From Clostridiales bacterium (lineage in GTDB: Bacteria > Bacillota > Clostridia > Christensenellales > CAG-138), in assembly GCA_004557245.1 (NCBI GenBank), contig SFEL01000012.1:1-61207 (forward strand): DNA of 61,207 bases. Direction: 5' to 3'. Below the pieces are notes generated by a model. It did not search any database. It was not told where the DNA came from and saw nothing but the letters and a program-made list of their open reading frames with translations. Of the stretch, positions 48,798 through 56,231 are shown piece by piece. The position numbers were made by a program, and so were the translations under genes. The first letter of the stretch is position 1. Each line of letters starts with the position of its first letter.

Positions 48798-50663
48798 TCA
48801 TCCCAGCACCGCATACGGTGTGGGTTCAGAAAGTCCGCCGTGAGAGAGGGCTTCCTGAAGAATTTGGGGAACAGATTCTTCCAGAGGTATAAGGCGGGAA
48901 CCGGGCGCCTCGGGAAAGTCCCGGTTTACCTTGAAGCCGAGAGAGCCCCATACCATCACATGGTATACGGAGTCGTCTGCAAGCGGCTCTCCGTTGACCG
49001 TTACTTTACCAAGGGAGAAAGAGCCGTCCCCGTTGTCATTCATGGTATATTCCATATGGCTCATCACAGGCACCAGACTCAGATCGGAGATTTGGTTGGA
49101 GCCATCCTCCGCCGGTTCCATAGCCCATTTGAGAATTTCCCGAATCTCGGCGCCGGTAGCCTCCAGCTCATAGGCGGACACACCTTTGCTGGATATCAGC
49201 CAGCAGAGCTGCTGCCAAGTGTACTCGTCTGCGAAAACATCGGAGGAGAGCAGCAAGCCAAACCCGATAAGAGCATCTGCTTGCGCTTCCCGGCACAGGG
49301 TGTTGGCTACGGCGGATACGGCACGGCTGCCGCCCCATTCCGCATCGAACCGGTATGCATAGGTGGTATCGATACTGGCGACGACGTCCGTATCCACCTC
49401 GCCCGCAGGAGCGCCAAGCTGTGCATTGAACGCTGCATAAGCGTCTTCTGCCGTATACTCGCCGGCGACCATCTTCTGGCCGACCATTTGAGAGATGGAG
49501 AAAAACTCGTTGGACGCCAGGCGCTGATAAAGATGGTTGCGCTGGATACATGGGCGAATGTTGTCGAATGCCTCTGGCAGCACAAAGTCCACGCCCTTGC
49601 GATAGGACACGACCACGCCGCTTCCCGAAATGGCGGATTGACCCTCCTGGCTGAAGATTTTATCCAATACCGCCATAACATTCTTATACTTTTCTTCGTT
49701 CTCCGCAACATGCTTGTTTACGGCCAGCTGGAAATTCGGATAGGTCAGGATCCAGTTGTTCGATTCAGTATCTCCAAAATATGGAAGAAAAGCAAGCTGC
49801 ATACCAAGACTCTCCGAGCCGTAGATGAGATCGCCGCCGGTACCCCTAAACATGGCGGCTTTCCCTTCCCGGAACAGCCCCGTGGCCTCTGAGAAAGACA
49901 TATGGGCGTCCTCCGGTTCTGCATGGGTGTCTTTCAGAAACCGTTCAAACTGCGTAAAGACTTCTGGCCAAACCTGGTTGTCCAGAAATGTCACCTCACC
50001 TACGCCGGCGCTCTCATATTGTCTGCGCCAAAGCGTACCCTCCAGGCGCATCAGATCGGGGATGGCGCAGCCCTGCATGATTTCGAGATTGGTATAATCA
50101 TAGTCATAGTCGGTGACAAAACACCGGTAGCCGTTCGCTTCCAGTACGTCGCAGCACTGGACGAACTCAGTATAGTTGGCAGGCAACTCCAGCCCACATT
50201 CCTGGAAGATCGCCGTATTAGCGATGATACCGTCCAGTTCGCCGCACATAGGCAGCCATCTGACTGTGCCGTCGGTAAAACGGTTGTTTTCGAGGTAAAC
50301 GGTATAGAAGGAGCCGGCGAGATCTGTCTCACTCAGGTCAAGTATCTCGTTGTTAATCGCCGCCGCATCATTGAGCGAGAATCGCCGGCAAGTTATGATA
50401 TCAGGCAGCGCACCCCGCTCATTGAGATAGGCATAGAAATCAATGTTGTTGTGACCCACAACAAAATCAAAATCCAGTTCAGGAAACGCCTCCCGCAGCA
50501 GTTTGGGCAGCCTGCCACAGAGCGAGAGATCCCATAGATAGATGCTGATTGTCTGGTCATCCTTCTGTGCTTCCCTCTGTGTGACATGATCAGCGCTGCA
50601 CCCCAGTAGGCATCCTACACACAGAAGCATACAAAACAATGAAGTAAAGAAATGCTTTTTCAT
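48798..50663 (-). CDS. Substrate-binding lipoprotein fused to a 5'-nucleotidase C-terminal-like domain
   Basis: A 621-residue lipoprotein (signal with lipobox CLLGC). Residues about 40-430 form a family 1 extracellular solute-binding fold (ISIYLWDLSLCGRLPKLLRE, ITCRRFSLND, LPMCGELDGIIANTAIFQEC, FREGKAAMFRGTGGDLIYG). Residues about 435-600 resemble the C-terminal substrate domain of 5'-nucleotidases: ANTLCREAQADALIGFGLLL, ELEATGAEIREILKWAM, GKVTVNGEPLADDSVYHVMV. The nucleotidase catalytic N-domain is absent. No ABC permease or ATPase is nearby. It is followed by the hybrid kinase after 6 bases, so a sensory role seems likelier than transport. Confidence 0.85.
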   Translation of the reverse strand: MKKHFFTSLFCMLLCVGCLLGCSADHVTQREAQKDDQTISIYLWDLSLCGRLPKLLREAFPELDFDFVVGHNNIDFYAYLNERGALPDIITCRRFSLNDAAAINNEILDLSETDLAGSFYTVYLENNRFTDGTVRWLPMCGELDGIIANTAIFQECGLELPANYTEFVQCCDVLEANGYRCFVTDYDYDYTNLEIMQGCAIPDLMRLEGTLWRRQYESAGVGEVTFLDNQVWPEVFTQFERFLKDTHAEPEDAHMSFSEATGLFREGKAAMFRGTGGDLIYGSESLGMQLAFLPYFGDTESNNWILTYPNFQLAVNKHVAENEEKYKNVMAVLDKIFSQEGQSAISGSGVVVSYRKGVDFVLPEAFDNIRPCIQRNHLYQRLASNEFFSISQMVGQKMVAGEYTAEDAYAAFNAQLGAPAGEVDTDVVASIDTTYAYRFDAEWGGSRAVSAVANTLCREAQADALIGFGLLLSSDVFADEYTWQQLCWLISSKGVSAYELEATGAEIREILKWAMEPAEDGSNQISDLSLVPVMSHMEYTMNDNGDGSFSLGKVTVNGEPLADDSVYHVMVWGSLGFKVNRDFPEAPGSRLIPLEESVPQILQEALSHGGLSEPTPYAVLG

Positions 50664-50851
50664 ATAGATTTTCTCTCTTTTGTTTGATATAGATGATACT
50701 TGCCGTTCGTTAATTATTTGTTATATACACTGTGTCTTAACTTGTATATTTTACTTCATTCGAAAAAATTTGTCCATATCGATAAAATTATTTTTCTATT
50801 TTTGCGATTAACTGGAATCGAGGGCAAAGCTAAATGAATGGATAAAGCGCC
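50664..50851. other. Intergenic region upstream of the binding-protein gene
   Basis: 190 AT-rich bases containing the ribosome site and probably the promoter of the binding-protein/kinase operon (minus strand). I found no copy of the 11-bp-phased GGTAGC repeats here. Confidence 0.5.
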
Positions 50852-51193
50852 TTGAAATTTATTGAAGACATTGCACAAAAGCTATTTGCGGAATGCTACA
50901 TGGGAAACGTGCCGGACAGTATGTTCAAAAAGCTCACACAGAATTATGATGTTGAGCAGACAAACCTCAACCAGATCATTGCGGAAAAGCGCAATGTGCT
51001 TATGGAAATGGAGAACGCTGCTATCGACATTTCCGCATGGCAGAAGCAGTACACGAACACTGACAAGCTGGATCGCAGGATCATGACGACGCTGATAGAC
51101 AGCGTGGAAGTCCATGAATCCACAAAGGAAAATGGCGTTGTCAGGCAGCATATTACTGTAAACTATAAATTTGTAGGGCAGTTAATCGAATAA
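50852..51193 (+). pseudogene. Large serine recombinase, C-terminal remnant
   Basis: Encodes about 113 residues with no upstream catalytic domain: FIEDIAQKLFAECYMGNVPD, SMFKKLTQNYDVEQTNLNQI, then a coiled-coil stretch and RRIMTTLIDSVEVHESTKEN and VVRQHITVNYKFVGQLIE. This is the C-terminal coiled coil and DUF4368-like tail of transposon TndX/Tn4451-type recombinases. Only the 3' end survives. It lies directly next to the IS256 fragment at 51212, as expected when a recombinase gene sits at the end of an integrated element. Confidence 0.82.
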
Positions 51194-51211
51194 CGGGTTT
51201 TCGGATTATTT

Positions 51212-51340
51212 TTATGTAGTTGATTTTTCCGCCTCTTGCTCCAGCAGTTCTTTCAGTGTTTCTTCCACGCGGCCACCAACCAGTTCCTTGATTTGCCCCT
51301 TGATTACTTCCTTGTTCAGCTGTACGATCTTTTCGGACAT
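51212..51340 (-). pseudogene. IS256-family transposase, N-terminal remnant
   Basis: A 42-codon frame begins MSEKIVQLNKEVIKGQIKEL and continues VGGRVEETLKELLEQEAEKS before a stop created at the junction. This is the N-terminus of the Clostridial IS256 transposase group to which the 42381-42720 core also belongs. Same strand and correct relative order suggest one former gene now split by 8.5 kb. Confidence 0.8.
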
Positions 51341-51417
51341 GTTTTACAAACTCCTTATGCCTTTTTACCCTGCCGGGACGTTCCCTTCGAATCCCCCATG
51401 CTCTTTGCTTGAAACAC

Positions 51418-51444
51418 AAAAGGACAGCCATCAGCTATCCTTTT
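51418..51444 (-). terminator. Recombinase operon terminator
   Basis: AAAAGGA-c-AGC..GCT-a-TCCTTTT stem-loop overlapping the stop of the recombinase gene, with a T-tract on either strand. Confidence 0.65.
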
Positions 51445-52916
51445 ATGCTTGGTGGAGTATCCCCATCAAAATCCGAACTCAGTGCCGACGCGATCTCGTC
51501 AAGTGAGATTGTCTGCGTCCCATGTTGATAGTTGTAGGTCAAGACCAGTTTATCCTCGAACACATACACGGCGTTTACAAATGTATCAATCAAACGCTTC
51601 TGAAAATCACGGTTTGCGGGATCGCCACGACGGAACTGCTCAAACCATGCCGTCATCTGTTCGCGGGTCAGCTTTGGCTTTTGCAGTTCAGCAGTCTGGA
51701 TATTCACAAGGATTTCTTCTTTTCGTGCTTCCAGCTCATCAAGCCGCTGTTTGGTGGACGGCGTGAAAATGCCCTGCTCGATTGCTTTCAGAATGTTTCC
51801 AATGGAGGACTCGGTTTCTGCAAGCTGTGAGCGAAGCGCAGGGGTTGTCGTGTCTTCCTGCTCCTGCATAACAAGAATTGCGTCAATGAGCCTGTTGATC
51901 TTTTCTTCATCCATGACGCGCTGCATGGTCAGGCGAGCAACAACACGCTCAATCCAGTCTTTGCGAACAGCCTTCTTGTCGCAATCCTTCAGGCGCTTCG
52001 CACCGCTGCATTTGTAATAATAGTGCATAGCGCCGGTATGGCTCTTACCGCTTTCACCAACCATCATGCGCTCACACTTACCGCAGAACAGCTTTGTTGT
52101 CAGCAGATAGTCCTCTTTGGCTTTTGCCATCGCTGGCGCATGGCGGTTCTTCTCCATGCGTTCCTGCACACGGTTGAACAGTTCTTCCGGAACGATAGCA
52201 GGAACGCCGCCCTCAATCACAACGTCCTGATAACGGTACTCGCCAATGTATTTGCGGTTTTTCAGCAGAGAGCTGAAACTATTGATATTGAACGGCTGTC
52301 CCTTTTTCGTTCTGAGTCCACGGACATTGAAATCTTCCACAATAGAACGAACCGATTTGCCGTCAGCATACTTCTCAAATACCTCAACCACTAATGGCGC
52401 AGTCGTAGGATCAATCGCAAGCTTCTGCGCTTTCTTGTCCAACAGATAGCCGAGCGGAACACCACCGCCGTTGTTTTTCCCTTTCAGCGCGTTCTCTTTC
52501 TGTCCGCGATGGATCTTCTCTGATAACTCAGCAGAATAGAACTCAGCATAGCCCTCCAACATTGCTTCCAGAATAATACCCTCCGGGCCTTCGGAGATAT
52601 GCTCTTTCGCAGAAACAACCTTTACACCATTCTTTTTCAGAATGTGCTTGTAGTGTGCGCTGTCATAACGGTCACGGGAAAAGCGGTCGAGCTTCCAGAC
52701 AAGCACAACCTCGAACAGCTCTTTTGCACTGTCCTTGATCATGTGTTGGAACTCCGGTCGATCTGCTGTTTTTGCAGATAAAGCCCTGTCAATATACGTT
52801 CCAACAATGGTCATGTTGTTGCGTTCAGCATATTCCCTGCACTCGCGGAGCTGACCTTCAATGGATTCCTCGCGCTGGCTATCAGAGGAATAGCGGGCAT
52901 AGATGACAGCGTTCAT
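51435..52916 (-). CDS. Serine site-specific recombinase
   Basis: A 493-residue recombinase: resolvase catalytic domain (about 1-145, nucleophile in YARYSSDSQREESIEGQLRE), recombinase domain (about 155-255, GVPLGYLLDKK, LKNRKYIGEYRY), a zinc ribbon (FCGKCERMMVGESG..YYYKCSG..DC) and a coiled coil in the C-terminal half. It probably excises or integrates the surrounding element. The start overlaps the DUF1016 stop by 4 bases (ATGA). Att sites were not identified. Confidence 0.92.
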   Translation of the reverse strand: MNAVIYARYSSDSQREESIEGQLRECREYAERNNMTIVGTYIDRALSAKTADRPEFQHMIKDSAKELFEVVLVWKLDRFSRDRYDSAHYKHILKKNGVKVVSAKEHISEGPEGIILEAMLEGYAEFYSAELSEKIHRGQKENALKGKNNGGGVPLGYLLDKKAQKLAIDPTTAPLVVEVFEKYADGKSVRSIVEDFNVRGLRTKKGQPFNINSFSSLLKNRKYIGEYRYQDVVIEGGVPAIVPEELFNRVQERMEKNRHAPAMAKAKEDYLLTTKLFCGKCERMMVGESGKSHTGAMHYYYKCSGAKRLKDCDKKAVRKDWIERVVARLTMQRVMDEEKINRLIDAILVMQEQEDTTTPALRSQLAETESSIGNILKAIEQGIFTPSTKQRLDELEARKEEILVNIQTAELQKPKLTREQMTAWFEQFRRGDPANRDFQKRLIDTFVNAVYVFEDKLVLTYNYQHGTQTISLDEIASALSSDFDGDTPPSIKG

Positions 52917-53887
52917 TCTTCATCACCCTCGTTGCCTTCGCCGCTTTCTAACGCAAGCTCTGTCAATTCACGCAGCTTGTTTTGCAGAAGCGTCTTGTCG
53001 GGAAGACAAAGCCGATAATCTGCAACAAGTGTGGGCGACATACTGCGGCTTAAAGCATATTCGACAACCGCGTCATCCTTGCTGTCGCGGTCGAGTGCTT
53101 CGAGATAAAAATTGATCTGCCCGATGTGTTCCGGCTTGAATTTTCCGATTTTCAGTTCAATCGGGACAAGGCAGGAAAGCGCACGGTTATAAAACAGCAA
53201 GTCGATGAAGAAATCTGTATTGCCAACCTGAACACGGTACTCCTCACCGATAAAGGTAAAGTCCCGACCAAATTCGAGTATAAACTGCTTCAAATTTTCG
53301 ATGATCGCTTTGCGGAGATTCTTTTCAGAAAATTGCTCCGGCAAGTCCAGAAACTCAAGCACATAGGTATCGAGGATGCTTTCACGCACATTATGCGAAA
53401 CGGATTCAGGCATTGGCTTCTTGGCGGAAATCATCGAACGCTCGTAGTACGATGTGCCGATCTGACGCTCCAACTCGCGCTTGGAATAATGTTCCTTTGC
53501 GCAGAGTGCCATGTAAAAATGCCGTTCCTCTGCTGTCTTAGAGCCGGACATAATAAGCAGATGGTTTGTCCAGCTGATTTGTGTCACCAGTGGTGTCACA
53601 AATTCATCGTCCTTGTAAGTCTCGTAGAATTGCTTCATACGATAGAGACCGCGACGATTGAAACCTTTGATGTTGGGGTTCTCTTGCGCGATGTATGCGG
53701 CAACTTCGTCAATGATCTTATCGCCAAAGCTTGATGCAGAACAAAGCTCTGACAAATACGCACCGACGCTCCAATACATCTGAATAAGCTCTGCATTGAC
53801 CGCTTTCATGGCGCGGCTGCGGGCATTATCGATGATATGGATGACCTCGTCAAACTGTCCCAGATTATGGGTTAATTCACTGCTCAT
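52913..53887 (-). CDS. DUF1016/YhcG-type PD-(D/E)XK nuclease domain protein
   Basis: A 324-residue protein with the DUF1016 N-terminal helical part (ARSRAMKAVNAELIQMYWSVGAYLSELC, here cited by parts: YWSVGAYLSE, GFNRRGLYRMKQFYETY, LVTQISWTNHLLIMSG) and a C-terminal nuclease domain (FTFIGEEYRVQVGNTDFFID, LLFYNRALSCLVPIELKIGK) with the D..(E)xK pattern. Such proteins occur with restriction systems and mobile elements. Start at 53887 overlaps the XRE stop by 4 bases. It forms one operon with the XRE and recombinase genes. Confidence 0.88.
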   Translation of the reverse strand: MSSELTHNLGQFDEVIHIIDNARSRAMKAVNAELIQMYWSVGAYLSELCSASSFGDKIIDEVAAYIAQENPNIKGFNRRGLYRMKQFYETYKDDEFVTPLVTQISWTNHLLIMSGSKTAEERHFYMALCAKEHYSKRELERQIGTSYYERSMISAKKPMPESVSHNVRESILDTYVLEFLDLPEQFSEKNLRKAIIENLKQFILEFGRDFTFIGEEYRVQVGNTDFFIDLLFYNRALSCLVPIELKIGKFKPEHIGQINFYLEALDRDSKDDAVVEYALSRSMSPTLVADYRLCLPDKTLLQNKLRELTELALESGEGNEGDEE

Positions 53888-54240
53888 GTCTTCGCCTCCC
53901 CCAGCATTTTCAGCATCGCTTCTTTCAGTTTTTCGTTCATCGGTGATTCCGGATCGAAGCACATCTCAACGAACTTCCTCAGTTCAGGATTGTTCGCGTC
54001 AACCGGAGGTTTTGCCTCATACAGCTTGCCGTGCGGGTCATCGCAGCGGGCAAAGATATAGTCCATTGAAACGTCAAAGTAGTCCGCATACTTGCGTAGA
54101 AGATTGACAGTCGGCGTTGCCTGGCCATTCTCATAGCGGTTAATGCTGGACTGTGTAGAGCCGATCACATCGGCGAATTTTGATTGGGATAAACCAATGC
54201 CTTCCCGCAATGCGCGAAGGCGCATACCCAGTTGTTTCAT
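53884..54240 (-). CDS. XRE-family transcriptional regulator
   Basis: A 118-residue repressor-like protein: HTH_3 domain about 1-60 (LRALREGIGLSQSKFADVIG, STQSSINRYENGQATPTVNL) and a C-terminal acidic helical tail. The ATG at 54240 has GGAGG 9 bases upstream; a TTG nine bases earlier is possible. It leads the operon with the nuclease and recombinase and probably represses its own promoter through the inverted repeat at 54279-54310. Confidence 0.9.
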   Translation of the reverse strand: MKQLGMRLRALREGIGLSQSKFADVIGSTQSSINRYENGQATPTVNLLRKYADYFDVSMDYIFARCDDPHGKLYEAKPPVDANNPELRKFVEMCFDPESPMNEKLKEAMLKMLGEAKT

Positions 54241-54270
54241 GCTGTTCAACCTCCAATTCGGGTTAAGTAT

Positions 54271-54299
54271 AGTATAATCAAAATCCGAGCAGATGTCAA
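54271..54299 (-). promoter_or_regulatory. Promoter of the XRE-nuclease-recombinase operon
   Basis: On the minus strand, TTGACA (54299-54294), 17 bases, TATACT (54276-54271). Confidence 0.85.
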
Positions 54300-54310
54300 C
54301 CCGGATTTTG
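54279..54310. promoter_or_regulatory. Probable XRE operator
   Basis: CAAAATCCG..CGGATTTTG, a perfect 9-bp inverted repeat with a 14-base spacer that brackets the -35 box. Confidence 0.7.
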
Positions 54311-54351
54311 AAGAGTTTGTGTAAGCATTGACTGAACGGCTATTATATAGA

Positions 54352-55494
54352 TTACTGCGGCGGCTGCTCCTCCTGCTGAGACTTAAGAATTTTTGTTATA
54401 TCTATAATAGTCGCAGAACTTGGCTGAACTGCAAGATTTTTTGCAGCAGTAGCAAGAGGCTCCGCGTAAGCGTCCACAGAGGAAAGTTGAAGTCTTCGCA
54501 TAGTTTCGATATTTTCGAGTTTCTGCTTCAATGCCTGTTGCTCTGCCAAATCAGCCTCTGCGGACAGCTTTCTCAGTTCGATTTTCTTCTTGTCTTCGTC
54601 ATATTTATGATTGATAATTCCTTTGATGACGCCGATTATAGAATGAAATTCATAATCTCCCACTTTTCCACCAAAAATAGCCATATAGCATATTAAAAGA
54701 GGAAACGCATTTTCCTGTGCAAAATTCCATATTTGAAGAATTACGTCACCAGGGGAATGAAGAGTGGTTTTGACCTGAACTGTTTCCGGCTTATCGTCCG
54801 ATAATAATCGCGCAGCACACAGAACAAAATTAGCGAGGTCAAGAACGTTAATTTCTTCTTTTCGCTTTACACGAAAAGTAACAGTAAGCTTATCCTTAAA
54901 TAGAACTGTATCGAAGCATCCGCTCAACACCAGTTCTGCGTATTCGTTCAAATCACTTAAACTATGCCAGTTTCTCGCAATAGCACTCTGTAAATACGGA
55001 CTTATTGTATCATCAGCAGTCAGCACCTTAATCAGTGTGATTTTCCTTCGTTTAATATACGGGCAGGTAAATGTATCAGTATTTGGATTTGCCTTTTCGA
55101 TCTGCTGATGAACCTCTTTTTCTAATTCGACTGTGAGGGTTGGAGATTGTTCTTCGTAATACTCTCCAATGTATGCAAAAGCAACCCTGTTGTTATCTAC
55201 AATAACTGCAATGTCTCCCGCTTTGAGTTCATAGCAAAAACGAATACACTTATTGAGTGACGTTCCGGGCTTACTTTCATCATATGTAGCTTTTATCGAG
55301 GCTTTTAATCTGTCTGACTGACTTCGAGTAAGATTTTGACTAATCATAGCCTTTGTCACTGAGTTCCAACCTATCGCAATAAACTCATTCCTTATGAACT
55401 CGTCAAAGAAAAAGCCTCGCTTAGCTCTTACCATCCAGAAGTTTGTATCATTTTTAATGGAGGGAATGTCTAAAATCTGAGTCATCTTATCCAT
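54352..55494 (-). CDS. Unknown restriction-locus accessory protein with EVE/PUA-like N-terminus
   Basis: A 380-residue protein. The first 130 residues (NFWMVRAKRGFFFDEFIRNE, FIAIGWNSVTKAMIS, ELKAGDIAVIVDNNRVAFAYIGEY) resemble PUA/EVE-like folds found at the N-terminus of Mrr-type and other restriction proteins that read modified bases. The middle is unassigned (LTVTFRVKRKEEINVLDLAN). A hydrophobic segment (ENAFPLLICYMAIFGGKVGD, about 255-275) is followed by a Lys/Glu-rich coiled coil (about 295-335). No nuclease motif is seen. It is last in the mod-res-ymh operon, 27 bases after the TIGR02391 gene. Confidence 0.6.
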   Translation of the reverse strand: MDKMTQILDIPSIKNDTNFWMVRAKRGFFFDEFIRNEFIAIGWNSVTKAMISQNLTRSQSDRLKASIKATYDESKPGTSLNKCIRFCYELKAGDIAVIVDNNRVAFAYIGEYYEEQSPTLTVELEKEVHQQIEKANPNTDTFTCPYIKRRKITLIKVLTADDTISPYLQSAIARNWHSLSDLNEYAELVLSGCFDTVLFKDKLTVTFRVKRKEEINVLDLANFVLCAARLLSDDKPETVQVKTTLHSPGDVILQIWNFAQENAFPLLICYMAIFGGKVGDYEFHSIIGVIKGIINHKYDEDKKKIELRKLSAEADLAEQQALKQKLENIETMRRLQLSSVDAYAEPLATAAKNLAVQPSSATIIDITKILKSQQEEQPPQ

Positions 55495-55521
55495 ATCTGC
55501 TTCTCCTTTGAATCAGTCTCT

Positions 55522-56226
55522 TTATAATTGTGGCTTGTCTAACACATACATCAGCTGGCTTGCCAGCATGATTTGCTCCATAGCCTCACGTTTTTCATAT
55601 TGAAGATTAGCATGAGCCGCAGGGTTGCGATAGGCTGCCATGATTCCTTCAAACAGAGAGTGGATTCCGCGTCGGTAGTCCTTGCCGCTGGTAGTAGTTG
55701 TGTCACAGAATTTGAAAGCGCCGTTCTCGCTCATAAGTGCGCCAATCACATCACCAATCTTCGCGGGAACTGCTGCGCCAGTTTTTAACTCCAAAAACTT
55801 TTCACGCAGACGAGATTCTACTTCTTTGACCGCCTTTTCTGCTGCGGTTGAGTAGTGACCATCTACATATAACTCATGGGAGACATTCACAATTCGCGGG
55901 TGAATATCGGACCAGAACTGGACAACAACGGGTTCTGCTTCGATATGGCGAACAATTACTACCAACTCGCCAAATGCCGCAGGATTCAGGAAAATAGCAC
56001 CCATCTCGTTTTGCTGAAAGAGTATATTTGCAACACAGGGGAGCGTAGTCGCATAAAAAGGATAGTCCGCTTGTATTCCTCTCGTAATTGCATTGATCCA
56101 TTGGTGGACGCGCTGAATTTCCTGAGGTGTGTGGAGAAACTGCATCTGCAAGTTTGCGTTTGTAAAGTCTATCCACTTTCGCAGCTCATACAGTTCGTTT
56201 TCATACGGCAGTTTCAAAACACGCAC
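55522..56226 (-). CDS. TIGR02391 family protein (Abi/Ymh-like)
   Basis: A 234-residue protein whose C-terminal half matches the TIGR02391 (ymh) family: AVKEVESRLREKFLELKTGA, GDVIGALMSENGAF, HSLFEGIMAAYRNPAAHANL, with the conserved RNP.aH motif. Such proteins are frequent in restriction-modification and abortive-infection loci, and HEPN-like RNase activity has been proposed for related folds. It starts 5 bases after the res stop, so it is part of the type III R-M transcript. Confidence 0.82.
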   Translation of the reverse strand: MRVLKLPYENELYELRKWIDFTNANLQMQFLHTPQEIQRVHQWINAITRGIQADYPFYATTLPCVANILFQQNEMGAIFLNPAAFGELVVIVRHIEAEPVVVQFWSDIHPRIVNVSHELYVDGHYSTAAEKAVKEVESRLREKFLELKTGAAVPAKIGDVIGALMSENGAFKFCDTTTTSGKDYRRGIHSLFEGIMAAYRNPAAHANLQYEKREAMEQIMLASQLMYVLDKPQL

Positions 56227-56231
56227 CTCCC

